6,159 nt of DNA. Source: Bacteroidia bacterium (GTDB taxonomy: Bacteria > Bacteroidota > Bacteroidia > Flavobacteriales > NORP286). A program made the position numbers and the translations under genes. Below, in pieces: positions 1 through 6,133 of this stretch; the stretch's first letter is position 1, and each line of letters starts with the position of its first letter. The notes under the pieces were generated by a model. It searched no databases. It worked only from the letters and a program-made list of their open reading frames with translations, and had not been told where the DNA came from. The DNA lies in the NCBI GenBank assembly GCA_016763665.1, contig JAESTI010000314.1, positions 1 through 6,159 of the forward strand, in the 5' to 3' direction.

Positions 1-9
1 ACAAACTTC

Positions 10-49
10 TAAATTCTATTATTCATATGTTCGCTTGTTCTATTGTTCA
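10..49. repeat. Degenerate 8-bp tandem repeat
   Basis: The trinucleotide TTC recurs exactly every 8 bp (at 14, 22, 30, 38 and 46). The better units are ATTATTCA (18-25), TATGTTCG (26-33), CTTGTTCT (34-41) and ATTGTTCA (42-49). On the other strand this reads as TGAACAAT-like units. From general knowledge, AT-rich stretches of such GAACAA-type octamers are common between genes in Bacteroidota; that this is one of them is inference. The window starts here, so the repeat may be longer to the left. It lies upstream of radC and ends about 10 bp before the putative -33 element. Confidence 0.5.
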
Positions 50-57
50 AATTGTAG

Positions 58-71
58 ACTTGCCTGCAAGT
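58..71. promoter_or_regulatory. Short inverted repeat upstream of radC, possible operator
   Basis: ACTTGC-CT-GCAAGT is a perfect 6-bp inverted repeat with a 2-bp centre. It overlaps the TTG (60-62) that could be the -33 element for radC, which is where a repressor would bind. No matching regulator is encoded in the window. A chance palindrome of this size is possible. Confidence 0.3.
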
Positions 72-89
72 ATGGAAAAGTTATCTTTT
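60..89 (+). promoter_or_regulatory. Possible radC promoter (Bacteroidota type)
   Basis: TTG (60-62), a 19-bp spacer, then TATCTTTT (82-89) resembles the Bacteroidota promoter TTG-N19-21-TAnnTTTG, with the final G replaced by T. Transcription would start at about 92-97, leaving only a few leader bases before the radC ATG at 100. The transcript would be almost leaderless. No Shine-Dalgarno sequence is visible. The call is weak because AT-rich DNA gives such matches by chance. Confidence 0.33.
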
Positions 90-99
90 TTTATGTATT

Positions 100-804
100 A
101 TGACTGAATATCAACCTAACAACTCCATAAAGCACTGGTCGGAAGAAGATCGGCCAAGAGAAAAACTCTTACTCAAAGGCAGTTTAACACTTAGTGAAGC
201 TGAACTGATAGCTATAGTAATTGGAAGTGGAACCAGGAAAGTATCAGCAGTTGATTTAGCAAGAAACATCCTGAAAAGTGTAAATAACGACCTTGCAGAA
301 CTAAGTAAATTGAGCATTAAAGAACTTACCAAATTCAACGGTATTGGAGAAGCAAAGGCAATTTCTATTATTTCAGCATTAGAGCTAGGTAAAAGAAGAT
401 TAAATGCAAAATCAATTATAAAGGATAAAATAACAACCAGTAACGATGCTTTTGAGATATTTTATCCCTATTTGGTTGACCTAAAACATGAAGAATTTTG
501 GATATTACTACTTGACAGGGCCAATCAAGTCATTAAAAAACAAAAAATCAGTGCAGGTGGAGTTTCAGGGACTGTGGCTGATATTAAAATGATCTTTAAA
601 TATGCTATTGATCATTTAGCATCATCAATCATATTATGTCACAATCATCCTTCTGGCAATATGAAGCCTAGTAATAACGATATTTCACTCACCAAAAAGT
701 GCAAAGAGGCTGGGAAATTACTGGAAATAGAAGTTCTGGATCATATAATAATCGCAGGAAATGAATATTACAGCTTCGCTGACAATGGTTTTGTACCAAC
801 ATGA
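100..804 (+). CDS. radC: RadC family JAMM/MPN-domain protein (DNA repair protein RadC)
   Basis: This is a complete 234-residue RadC (UPF0758) protein of normal family length. Residues 18-45 carry the N-terminal block RPREKLL...LSEAELIAIVIGSGT. Residues 79-87 (FNGIGEAKA) form a helix-hairpin-helix motif that suggests DNA contact. The C-terminal JAB/MPN domain (about 112-232) contains the metal-site motif HxHx7Sx2D in full: H181, H183, S191 and D194, within CHNHPSGNMKPSNND. An acidic pair, E131/E132, stands where the upstream JAMM glutamate is expected. The fold predicts a zinc hydrolase-like site. The historical DNA-repair role is doubtful, because the E. coli radC102 phenotype was later traced to recG, so the biochemical function is unsettled. 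The ATG at 100 gives the conserved N-terminus, and the ATG at 93 is out of frame and meets a stop at once. The gene ends with TGA, and no clear intrinsic terminator follows it. Confidence 0.96.
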   Translation: MTEYQPNNSIKHWSEEDRPREKLLLKGSLTLSEAELIAIVIGSGTRKVSAVDLARNILKSVNNDLAELSKLSIKELTKFNGIGEAKAISIISALELGKRRLNAKSIIKDKITTSNDAFEIFYPYLVDLKHEEFWILLLDRANQVIKKQKISAGGVSGTVADIKMIFKYAIDHLASSIILCHNHPSGNMKPSNNDISLTKKCKEAGKLLEIEVLDHIIIAGNEYYSFADNGFVPT

Positions 805-828
805 TTTCAGCCAAGAGATAATAAATTC

Positions 829-859
829 TTGATATTTAATCAAAAAAAGTCTATTTTTA
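829..859 (+). promoter_or_regulatory. Possible promoter for the 921-2996 gene
   Basis: TTG (829-831), a 20-bp spacer, then TATTTTTA (852-859) fits the Bacteroidota TTG-N19-21-TAnnTTTG pattern except for the last base. Transcription would start near 864-868, giving a leader of about 55 nt that begins at the inverted repeat 865-896. An alternative is CACATTTG (876-883), inside the loop of that repeat, but it has no TTG at the right distance. The small repeat TTGAT-ATTTA-ATCAA (829-843) overlaps the -33 region. Confidence 0.35.
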
Positions 860-864
860 TACCC

Positions 865-896
865 CTTTTACATTACACATTTGCTTAATGTAAAGG
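865..896 (+). promoter_or_regulatory. Inverted repeat / 5'-leader stem-loop before the 921 gene
   Basis: TTTACATTA (867-875) and TAATGTAAA (886-894) are perfect 9-bp inverted arms around a 10-nt loop (876-885). In RNA the stem extends by a G-U pair (866-895) and a C-G pair (865-896). It lies 24 bp before the ATG at 921. It is not an intrinsic terminator for radC, because the stem is AT-rich and no T-tract follows on the + strand. It could be a DNA operator or an mRNA 5' stem-loop affecting stability or translation. The sequence does not decide between them. Confidence 0.55.
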
Positions 897-920
897 TGAT
901 TATTAAAAAAACTCAACCAA

Positions 921-2996
921 ATGAAAAAAACTACTCTACTTTTAGCAGCAGTATTTGTTGCAGGAACGGTATTTGCTCAAACTGCAAAGAAATCTGTATT
1001 ATTTGAACATTTCACAAATGTTTGTTGTGGCCCATGTGCTGATCAAAATCCTTATTTTCAGGATAATATTTTAGCCAATAATTGGGGCAAGATCCATCAC
1101 ATTTCTTACCATCCATCCTGGCCATGCAGTTCCGACCCGATGTATCAGGAAAACACTTCCGATGTTGATACAAGAGTTCAATATTACGGGGTCCAAGGTG
1201 TTCCTGACATGGAGCATGGAAATGAGTTTACTGGTGGCCCAACGTCTGTTACTCAATCAGTTATTGATAAAATTTCTAAAAAAGGCAGTTATATTTCCAT
1301 GATCGTAAGTGAAGTAGATAGTGGTACAACTTATAGAAATGTAACTATAAAAATAACAACTGAAGATGCTTCTATTCCTTCTGGAGATTTAAGGTTAAGG
1401 GTTGCCGTAGTTGAAAAAGAAATCACTTACTCCTCAGCTCCGGGTAACAATGCAGAAACTTTCTTCCCGAATGTGTTCAGAAAAATGCTTCCATCAATAG
1501 ATGGTGAAGCTTATACACCAGCGGCTCAAGGAAGTTCTGTAGAATTCAAATACACATATGAATTAGGGTCTGGATGGGATGCGGACTCCATATATGTAAT
1601 TGCATTTGTTCAAAATGATGATAACAAATATGTTTTAAACTCAGGATCAAGTATGGATCTAACTGCAATAATAACCAGCAGTTCATCTCCGGTTAAGAAC
1701 AGCTATTCAGGGCACTTTCGCAAATTTAAAGGTACCTTTACATCTACAAACACTGGCACTGGTGATGAACAGTATAATGTATCTCTAACACATAACGCAC
1801 CAGATGATTGGACCGCAACGCTTACTATAGATGGAATATCGTATACAGATGATGCGACCATTACTCTATCCAATGCTTCTTCTGTAGATTATTCAATAAA
1901 TGTTACGCCAGGTAACACCGCTGCATTAAGTACCTATACTATTACCATGGAATCAATTGACATCCCGGAAAATTTTCCAAAAAGTGAATCAATAACTGTT
2001 ATTTCAGGAATTACCGATCTAGTTGTAAACCTTGATCCTAACCTTGATGAGAGTGGAACTAATGACATTTCCGGAGAATTTAAAGCTGGTTTTACTGCAG
2101 CAGGAAATTCTTCTCATGCATTCACAAATACAAGTGTAATGATAGATGCCATCGAAAATGATGAATTATTCATGGTGAGCAACATTTATTACAACGCAGG
2201 TTGGAGCAGTACTTCCATGACAGATGATATTGCTGATGTCTTAACTAAACACCTGGATAATGGGGGTCGTTTATTCCTTACAGGACAGGATATCGGCTGG
2301 GAAGTTTGGGATTTATTGGGAGGAGCCGATACGCTAAGGGTAAAGGGTCAGGCATTTTATACAAATTATTTGCAAGCAACTTACTTAGCAGATAAAGTAG
2401 CCAATGCTACATACATTGGAGCGAATTCAAGTGATGCTGTGTTTGGATCGTTAACTAAATCAGACATAGATGAAACTTATGGAAGTAACTATTATTTTCC
2501 TGATGAAATTGTGGCAACGGGTAATGGCCAAAATGTACTTTATTATAATGATGATGCCGATGATGTAGCAGCAGTGAGAAATATTAGCTGGGGTACAAGT
2601 AGTAATTACAAAACCTTCTATTTAGGTATTGGTATAGAAATGGTGCAAAATGATCTTGTAAAAGAGGAAATTGTACAAACTGTTCATGATTGGTTTAGTA
2701 ATATTACAAGTACAGAGGAATTTGACAAACAGATGAAAAACTTGACTATACTTGGTCAAAACTATCCAAATCCATCTAATGGCCAAACTAGTATTACGCT
2801 TAACAACTTAGAGACTAACGGCTACATCGAAATATTAGATGTAACTGGAAGAGTGGTTCTTAAGGAAAAAGTGGTTAAAGGCCAAGATCAAATCACTTTG
2901 AACACTAAAGACCTTGATGCCGGCTCTTATATGTATCGTTTAATTGACGAACAAGGAAGTGTATTAGGAGTTCATGACATGACTGTAGTTAAATAA
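921..2996 (+). CDS. Secreted Omp28-like/thioredoxin-fold protein with GATase-like and T9SS sorting domains
   Basis: A 691-residue exported protein of unknown specific role. Residues 1-19 are a Sec signal peptide (MKKT, hydrophobic core, then VFA before Q20). Residues 24-250 resemble the Omp28-related family. An FEHFTNVCCGPC segment puts a thioredoxin-type CGPC at 36-39 with an extra C35, a VQGVP loop with P95 stands where thioredoxins have the cis-proline, and VFRKMLP (185-191) recalls the conserved Omp28 motif. Residues about 265-372 are a beta-rich Ig-like spacer. Residues about 412-592 resemble a class-I glutamine-amidotransferase-like fold (LFMVSNIYYN, GGRLFLTGQDIGWEVW, NYLQATYLAD). No cysteine occurs at the expected nucleophile turn, so this part probably binds rather than catalyses. 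Residues 610-691 are a T9SS type A sorting domain (LGQNYPNPSNGQTSITL ... LDAGSYMYRL). The likely location is the cell surface or medium. The ATG at 921 is chosen because the signal peptide starts there. An intrinsic terminator follows. A redox or ligand-binding role is inference. Confidence 0.92.
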   Translation: MKKTTLLLAAVFVAGTVFAQTAKKSVLFEHFTNVCCGPCADQNPYFQDNILANNWGKIHHISYHPSWPCSSDPMYQENTSDVDTRVQYYGVQGVPDMEHGNEFTGGPTSVTQSVIDKISKKGSYISMIVSEVDSGTTYRNVTIKITTEDASIPSGDLRLRVAVVEKEITYSSAPGNNAETFFPNVFRKMLPSIDGEAYTPAAQGSSVEFKYTYELGSGWDADSIYVIAFVQNDDNKYVLNSGSSMDLTAIITSSSSPVKNSYSGHFRKFKGTFTSTNTGTGDEQYNVSLTHNAPDDWTATLTIDGISYTDDATITLSNASSVDYSINVTPGNTAALSTYTITMESIDIPENFPKSESITVISGITDLVVNLDPNLDESGTNDISGEFKAGFTAAGNSSHAFTNTSVMIDAIENDELFMVSNIYYNAGWSSTSMTDDIADVLTKHLDNGGRLFLTGQDIGWEVWDLLGGADTLRVKGQAFYTNYLQATYLADKVANATYIGANSSDAVFGSLTKSDIDETYGSNYYFPDEIVATGNGQNVLYYNDDADDVAAVRNISWGTSSNYKTFYLGIGIEMVQNDLVKEEIVQTVHDWFSNITSTEEFDKQMKNLTILGQNYPNPSNGQTSITLNNLETNGYIEILDVTGRVVLKEKVVKGQDQITLNTKDLDAGSYMYRLIDEQGSVLGVHDMTVVK

Positions 2997-3018
2997 TTAA
3001 AATTACATTATTAAAGAT

Positions 3019-3046
3019 AAAGGAGGCCGATTGGTCTCCTTTTTTT
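3019..3046 (+). terminator. Intrinsic terminator of the 921-2996 gene
   Basis: GGAGGCC (3022-3028), loop GATT and GGTCTCC (3033-3039) form a 7-bp stem with one G-U pair, followed by seven T (3040-3046). AAA at 3019-3021 can extend the stem into the T-tract. It starts 22 bp after the stop codon. The stem is GC-rich in an otherwise AT-rich region, as expected for a rho-independent terminator. Confidence 0.9.
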
Positions 3047-3082
3047 GTGGTTAAACTTTACGAGAAGCATGCTCAAAAAACA

Positions 3083-3176
3083 AAATAGTACACTGATTTA
3101 TTATGATGATTATGATAAATACTGATGTCAATATCTTAACAAATCATAAAAGATCATGAAAATCAGTGTACTATTT
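3083..3176. repeat. 94-bp long inverted repeat (candidate palindromic or MITE-like element)
   Basis: The outer arms AAATAGTACACTGATTT (3083-3099) and AAATCAGTGTACTATTT (3160-3176) are perfect 17-bp inverted repeats. Pairing resumes inward after small internal loops: ATGAT (3103-3107) with ATCAT (3153-3157), and TTATGAT (3110-3116) with ATCATAA (3143-3149). The terminal loop is about 26 nt (3117-3142). The element codes for nothing and lies between two convergent genes, exactly in the interval between their terminators, so neither gene should transcribe it. There is no T-tract at either end, so it is not itself a terminator. The form fits a non-autonomous mobile palindrome or REP/RAYT-type repeat. 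A cruciform or protein-binding site is the alternative. No convincing target-site duplication is visible (only CAA at 3081-3083 and 3177-3179). Confidence 0.75.
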
Positions 3177-3190
3177 CAAGGTACAATAAC

Positions 3191-3225
3191 AAAAAAAAGA
3201 GTCTACTAATATATTAGCAAACTCT
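3191..3225 (-). terminator. Intrinsic terminator of the 3251-5272 gene
   Basis: Read on the minus strand, AGAGT (3225-3221), an inner perfect palindrome CTAATATATTAG (3217-3206) and ACTCT (3202-3198) form a long two-part hairpin with a 3-nt internal loop on each side. A run of eight T (complement of 3198-3191) follows. It starts 26 bp after the TAG stop of the minus-strand gene. The stem is AT-rich, but the U-tract and position make the call good. A separate 12-bp palindrome, AATTATATAATT (3226-3237), lies just before it. Confidence 0.82.
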
Positions 3226-3250
3226 AATTATATAATTCTCCCTATTACTT

Positions 3251-5272
3251 CTAGTGAGCTACAATAAACTTCCTCATGGAGGTTGACCCATCAATATTAA
3301 CCCCAACAAAGTAAAGCCCATTTGGCACATTTGAAGCATCAAAATAAACCAAATGACTTCCAGATGTTAAGGTTCCATTTTTTAAAGTGATCAACTTTTG
3401 GCCTAAAGCATTATAAATGTCAACAGAAACTTTTGAAGTATTAACCAAATTAAATTCAACAGAAGATAAATCATTAACCGGATTAGGATAAATAGTTACA
3501 CTTGGTGAATGAATTTCTTTGGTGGCTTCGTTAACACCTGTAGTCCAAATTGTACCAATAGTGGCATTGAGAATCTCTCTACTAAATTTATCATCATCAT
3601 GTCGATAAACAGCCCCTATGACCCTTATTAATGATTCATCATACTCTGCAGGAATTGTATAAGTGAATGTCTTGCTGACAGCATTGTCATCCGGAGATGA
3701 TTTTGAAGGAATCGACCCCTCTTCACCAAACGCCCCAAGTGGAAGCTCCCTGATCACATCCATGTGTTCATAACCAACAATCGGGTGACCCAAGCCTTTC
3801 ATTGGATGATTTGGGTACTGAGGATGATCATTATAGAAGTTCTGTTGATCATATCCATTCCCTGTACCGGTAACAAAATTTTCCTTAATCCAGACTAAAA
3901 ACCTCACATCCCCAACAACATAGTCTACAAAATCAGCAGTTAATGTAACACTCAGCTCTCTTGTGGTAGCGTTATAAGTTTTAGTCATGCTAATATCAAC
4001 AGGAGATGTTGCATTCAATCGTTCTGTAATTTTAAGATCCCAAAAATTTCTACTTATTGCGACAATAGTATCGAGCTTACCATTTTGATCATCATCAATA
4101 TCTTTCCAGGTAACCCTATCAATTCCTATTGCCGGGAATTGGCTTCCGTAATCATCAACTAAGCCTTGGAATTCATCAATTTCCATCGCATCTAAGTAAT
4201 GTACTTGTGTGATAATGGTTTTATATATATGGTTTTTATGAAGGGTATCTATCCTATAATCTCCATCAGTACATACACCGCACCATGCTCCGGTATATCC
4301 TTCGATTAATATTCTCTTGAATGTTGATTCACCATTACTGATAGCAACAAAATGCGTTAAAGTATCATTTGCTACGTTTTCATCAGTTTGTAAATTCAGG
4401 TTATCTGTCCAAACAGTAATAGAATATGCCCCTGCATTAGACAATGTGAATTGCTTGCTGTGTGTAAAATCATATGAAGCATATGGAGCAATGCTTAAAC
4501 CTGTTAAATTATCTGTTTGTATCGAACCATTATCCAACTGCCAGTTAACATTCAATTCTGTAATCGTTGAGGAGCCAATATTTTCGAACGCCCCTTTTAC
4601 ATCATAAGATCCTTGCGGGATATTATTATCCATATCCAGTGAAGTCATTGCCACATCTAATGCATTTGGAGTGGTGATCATCACTTCATCCAGATAAATA
4701 GCTATTTTATCATCTGCATTATGCCAGAATGCGATATAAACAGTATCATCAGCGTAAGCAGAAAGGTCTATGGTATGTGTGGTCCAATCTGATTCCTCAC
4801 TGTCTTCAGTATAAAGAGCAGCATTTGCAAATAAAGAAGAACTAAAAGTATCTGTCAGCGATGGAGTTGTAGTGGAAATTCTTACTTCATAAGATTCCAA
4901 CCACTTCGCATCTTTCGACTTGGCAACAAACGACAGACATGCTGGCTGACTTGGAAGAATAATTGCCGGGGTAATCAAAAAGTCATTAGAGGACCCAACA
5001 GGGCTATAGTATGAAGTATTGGAAGCGACATTGTCGCCATCAACATCCTTAATTTGCCAGGTTCCTGTCCAGGTAATAGCATCATTCGGCGTTAAAGAAT
5101 CAACATCATGTACTTGCCAACCTGCAGGAATGCTATCTGCATCAAATCCTTCAAAGAACAAGATATTTCCCTGACAAGGAAAAGTGTTTCCAGCAAATAA
5201 TATTCCAACATTTGTCATAAATACTAATGAAAAAATTGGAATCACATACTTTATAGCTAATTTACAATACAT
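3251..5272 (-). CDS. Secreted choice-of-anchor J / Omp28-like protein with T9SS sorting domain
   Basis: A 673-residue exported multidomain protein. Residues 1-28 are a signal peptide (lysines at 4 and 8, hydrophobic 9-27, LFAG end). Residues 38-200 match the cleaved-adhesin/choice-of-anchor J domain: FFEGFDADSIPAGW, NDFLITPAIILP, then a jelly-roll ending VYIAFWHNADDKIAIYLDEV. Residues about 205-310 are a CARDB-like Ig domain (LDMDNNIPQGSYDVKGAFENIG). Residues about 318-575 resemble Omp28: IEGYTGAWCGVC gives a thioredoxin-type CGVC at 331-334, P380 in SQFPAIGIDR suits the cis-proline, and YEHMDVIRELPLGAFGE (501-517) recalls the conserved Omp28 motif. Residues 588-673 are a T9SS type A sorting domain (VTIYPNPVNDLSSVEF ... 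VPNGLYFVGV). The anchor-J domain occurs in gingipain-type haemagglutinins and may bind protein or carbohydrate, so a surface adhesin with a redox-like module is the inferred role. The ATG at 5272 is needed for the signal peptide. No clear promoter was found. Confidence 0.92.
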   Translation of the reverse strand: MYCKLAIKYVIPIFSLVFMTNVGILFAGNTFPCQGNILFFEGFDADSIPAGWQVHDVDSLTPNDAITWTGTWQIKDVDGDNVASNTSYYSPVGSSNDFLITPAIILPSQPACLSFVAKSKDAKWLESYEVRISTTTPSLTDTFSSSLFANAALYTEDSEESDWTTHTIDLSAYADDTVYIAFWHNADDKIAIYLDEVMITTPNALDVAMTSLDMDNNIPQGSYDVKGAFENIGSSTITELNVNWQLDNGSIQTDNLTGLSIAPYASYDFTHSKQFTLSNAGAYSITVWTDNLNLQTDENVANDTLTHFVAISNGESTFKRILIEGYTGAWCGVCTDGDYRIDTLHKNHIYKTIITQVHYLDAMEIDEFQGLVDDYGSQFPAIGIDRVTWKDIDDDQNGKLDTIVAISRNFWDLKITERLNATSPVDISMTKTYNATTRELSVTLTADFVDYVVGDVRFLVWIKENFVTGTGNGYDQQNFYNDHPQYPNHPMKGLGHPIVGYEHMDVIRELPLGAFGEEGSIPSKSSPDDNAVSKTFTYTIPAEYDESLIRVIGAVYRHDDDKFSREILNATIGTIWTTGVNEATKEIHSPSVTIYPNPVNDLSSVEFNLVNTSKVSVDIYNALGQKLITLKNGTLTSGSHLVYFDASNVPNGLYFVGVNIDGSTSMRKFIVAH

Positions 5273-5307
5273 GAAATGTAATTTTAATGATAGATGAGTG
5301 AATTAAA

Positions 5308-5338
5308 GGGCTAATTTAGTGAAAAAATGGGTAATTTA
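5308..5338. repeat. Direct repeat GGG(C)TAATTTA, 20 bp apart
   Basis: GGGCTAATTTA (5308-5318) and GGGTAATTTA (5329-5338) are near-identical copies whose TAATTTA cores start 20 bp apart, close to two helical turns. The second copy overlaps the palindrome 5331-5345. The pair lies in the divergent gap between two secreted-protein genes, so it may be a regulator-binding pair. AT-rich chance similarity cannot be excluded. Confidence 0.4.
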
Positions 5339-5345
5339 AAATTAC
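5331..5345. promoter_or_regulatory. 15-bp palindrome in the divergent gap, possible operator
   Basis: GTAATTT-A-AAATTAC is a perfect 7-bp inverted repeat around one base. It ends 10 bp before the -33 element of the 5420 gene and lies 58 bp upstream of the minus-strand start codon. A dimeric regulator bound here could act on both divergent genes. No regulator is encoded nearby. Confidence 0.42.
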
Positions 5346-5355
5346 TTTAAAAAGG

Positions 5356-5386
5356 TTGGCATTTTACGTTAAAAGCCCTATATTTG
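5356..5386 (+). promoter_or_regulatory. Bacteroidota-type promoter of the 5420 gene
   Basis: TTG (5356-5358), a 20-bp spacer and TATATTTG (5379-5386) match the Bacteroidota sigma-ABfr consensus TTG-N19-21-TAnnTTTG at every defined position. Transcription should start at about 5390-5394, giving a leader of about 26-30 nt to the ATG at 5420. This placement also excludes the in-frame TTG at 5384 as a start codon, because it lies inside the -7 element. Confidence 0.75.
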
Positions 5387-5419
5387 TTACTAAGAATTTT
5401 TTTTCTAAAAACTGTTATC

Positions 5420-6133
5420 ATGAAACGAACTATTAAAACTTTATTTCTGATTACACTTATAGCCAGTGTAAATGTTTTAATTGCTAATACTTTCTCATTA
5501 ACTGTTCATAGTAACGGGGCTGCTTTTAATCCTGATCAAGATACCATCTATCGATGGGGTGGCGCACAGCAATTTGATATTGTGGCTGAAATGGACATGA
5601 AAAATGATTCAAGCATTACTATTACTTATAGATGGACAAAACTAAAATCTAGTTTAGGAAGTTGGGAAGTAGCTATTTGTGACAAAAACAATTGTTACCT
5701 TTCCAGTGTTACAGAAAAGGAATTCACATTAGATGCTGGTAAATCCGGAATCCTAAATGCACATTTTTATCCTGACGGAGTTATTGGTGATGGGTTTTTA
5801 GATCTAAAAATAGTCAATACAGATGATACAACTGATGCAGCGACCATAACATATAATGCCACAGCTTATCCCACAGGTATTGGAGATTCAAAATTAGTTA
5901 GCTACAATTTTGAGATTTATCCAAGTCCAGCAAGTGAATACATTAATATTTCATTTGATGATAATGAATTAAGTATAGTAGAAATCTATAACATTCTTGG
6001 AAAAAAATTGAGCACCATTAAAATTAACAAAAAGGCGACTTATAGCATTACTGATCTTCCAAAAGGATTATATTTCATAAAGGTTAAGGACAGCAGGGGA
6101 GTTGTTCATACCAAGTCTTTTGTAAGAAATTAG
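5420..6133 (+). CDS. Small secreted protein of unknown function with T9SS sorting domain
   Basis: A 237-residue exported protein whose function I do not recognise. Residues 1-22 form a signal peptide (MKRTIKT, then hydrophobic to VLIA). Residues about 24-150 are a beta-rich, Ig-like domain: FSLTVHSNGAAFNPDQDT near the mature N-terminus, TYRWTKLKSSLGSWEVAICD in the middle, and a close cysteine pair C87/C92 (AICDKNNCY) that could form a disulfide or a metal site. EFTLDAGKSGILNAHFYPDG (101-120) has the look of an end-weighted Ig strand pattern. Residues 155-237 are a T9SS type A sorting domain (YNFEIYPSPASEYINISF, then VEIYNILGKKL and LPKGLYFIKV). The sorting domain fills about a third of the protein. 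The ATG at 5420 is chosen over an upstream in-frame TTG because it starts the signal peptide and sits at normal distance behind the promoter. The gene is transcribed divergently from the anchor-J gene. The 26 bases after the stop show no terminator. Confidence 0.88.
   Translation: MKRTIKTLFLITLIASVNVLIANTFSLTVHSNGAAFNPDQDTIYRWGGAQQFDIVAEMDMKNDSSITITYRWTKLKSSLGSWEVAICDKNNCYLSSVTEKEFTLDAGKSGILNAHFYPDGVIGDGFLDLKIVNTDDTTDAATITYNATAYPTGIGDSKLVSYNFEIYPSPASEYINISFDDNELSIVEIYNILGKKLSTIKINKKATYSITDLPKGLYFIKVKDSRGVVHTKSFVRN

Noticed and set aside
93..107. Five-codon frame (ATG...TGA) overlapping the radC start, a possible uORF
   Set aside because: It is too short to support, has no ribosome-binding context and is likely in AT-rich DNA by chance.
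111..338. Minus-strand open frame of 75 codons inside radC
   Set aside because: It lies antisense within the well-supported radC gene, has no recognisable motif and is explained by the codon pattern of radC.
829..843. TTGAT-ATTTA-ATCAA followed by A residues as a radC terminator
   Set aside because: The stem is only 5 bp, it is AT-rich and is followed by A rather than T on the coding strand. It fits better as part of a promoter region.
1071..1256. Minus-strand open frame of 61 codons inside the Omp28-like gene
   Set aside because: It is antisense to the conserved thioredoxin-like region, has no start context or motif of its own, and is a shadow of the real gene.
3066..3073. 8-bp palindrome AGCATGCT after the plus-strand terminator
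   Set aside because: Palindromes of this length occur by chance, and nothing around it suggests a site.
3226..3237. Palindrome AATTATATAATT next to the minus-strand terminator
   Set aside because: It is pure A/T and low complexity. It may help terminator folding but does not deserve a separate function.
4317..4607. Plus-strand open frame of 96 codons antisense to the anchor-J/Omp28 gene
   Set aside because: The opposite strand encodes a continuous domain-rich protein here, and the frame has no signal or family resemblance.
5384..5419. TTG start that would add 12 residues (MLLRIFFLKTVI) to the small secreted protein
   Set aside because: The TTG is part of the -7 promoter element TATATTTG, so it should not be in the transcript. 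The ATG at 5420 starts a normal signal peptide.
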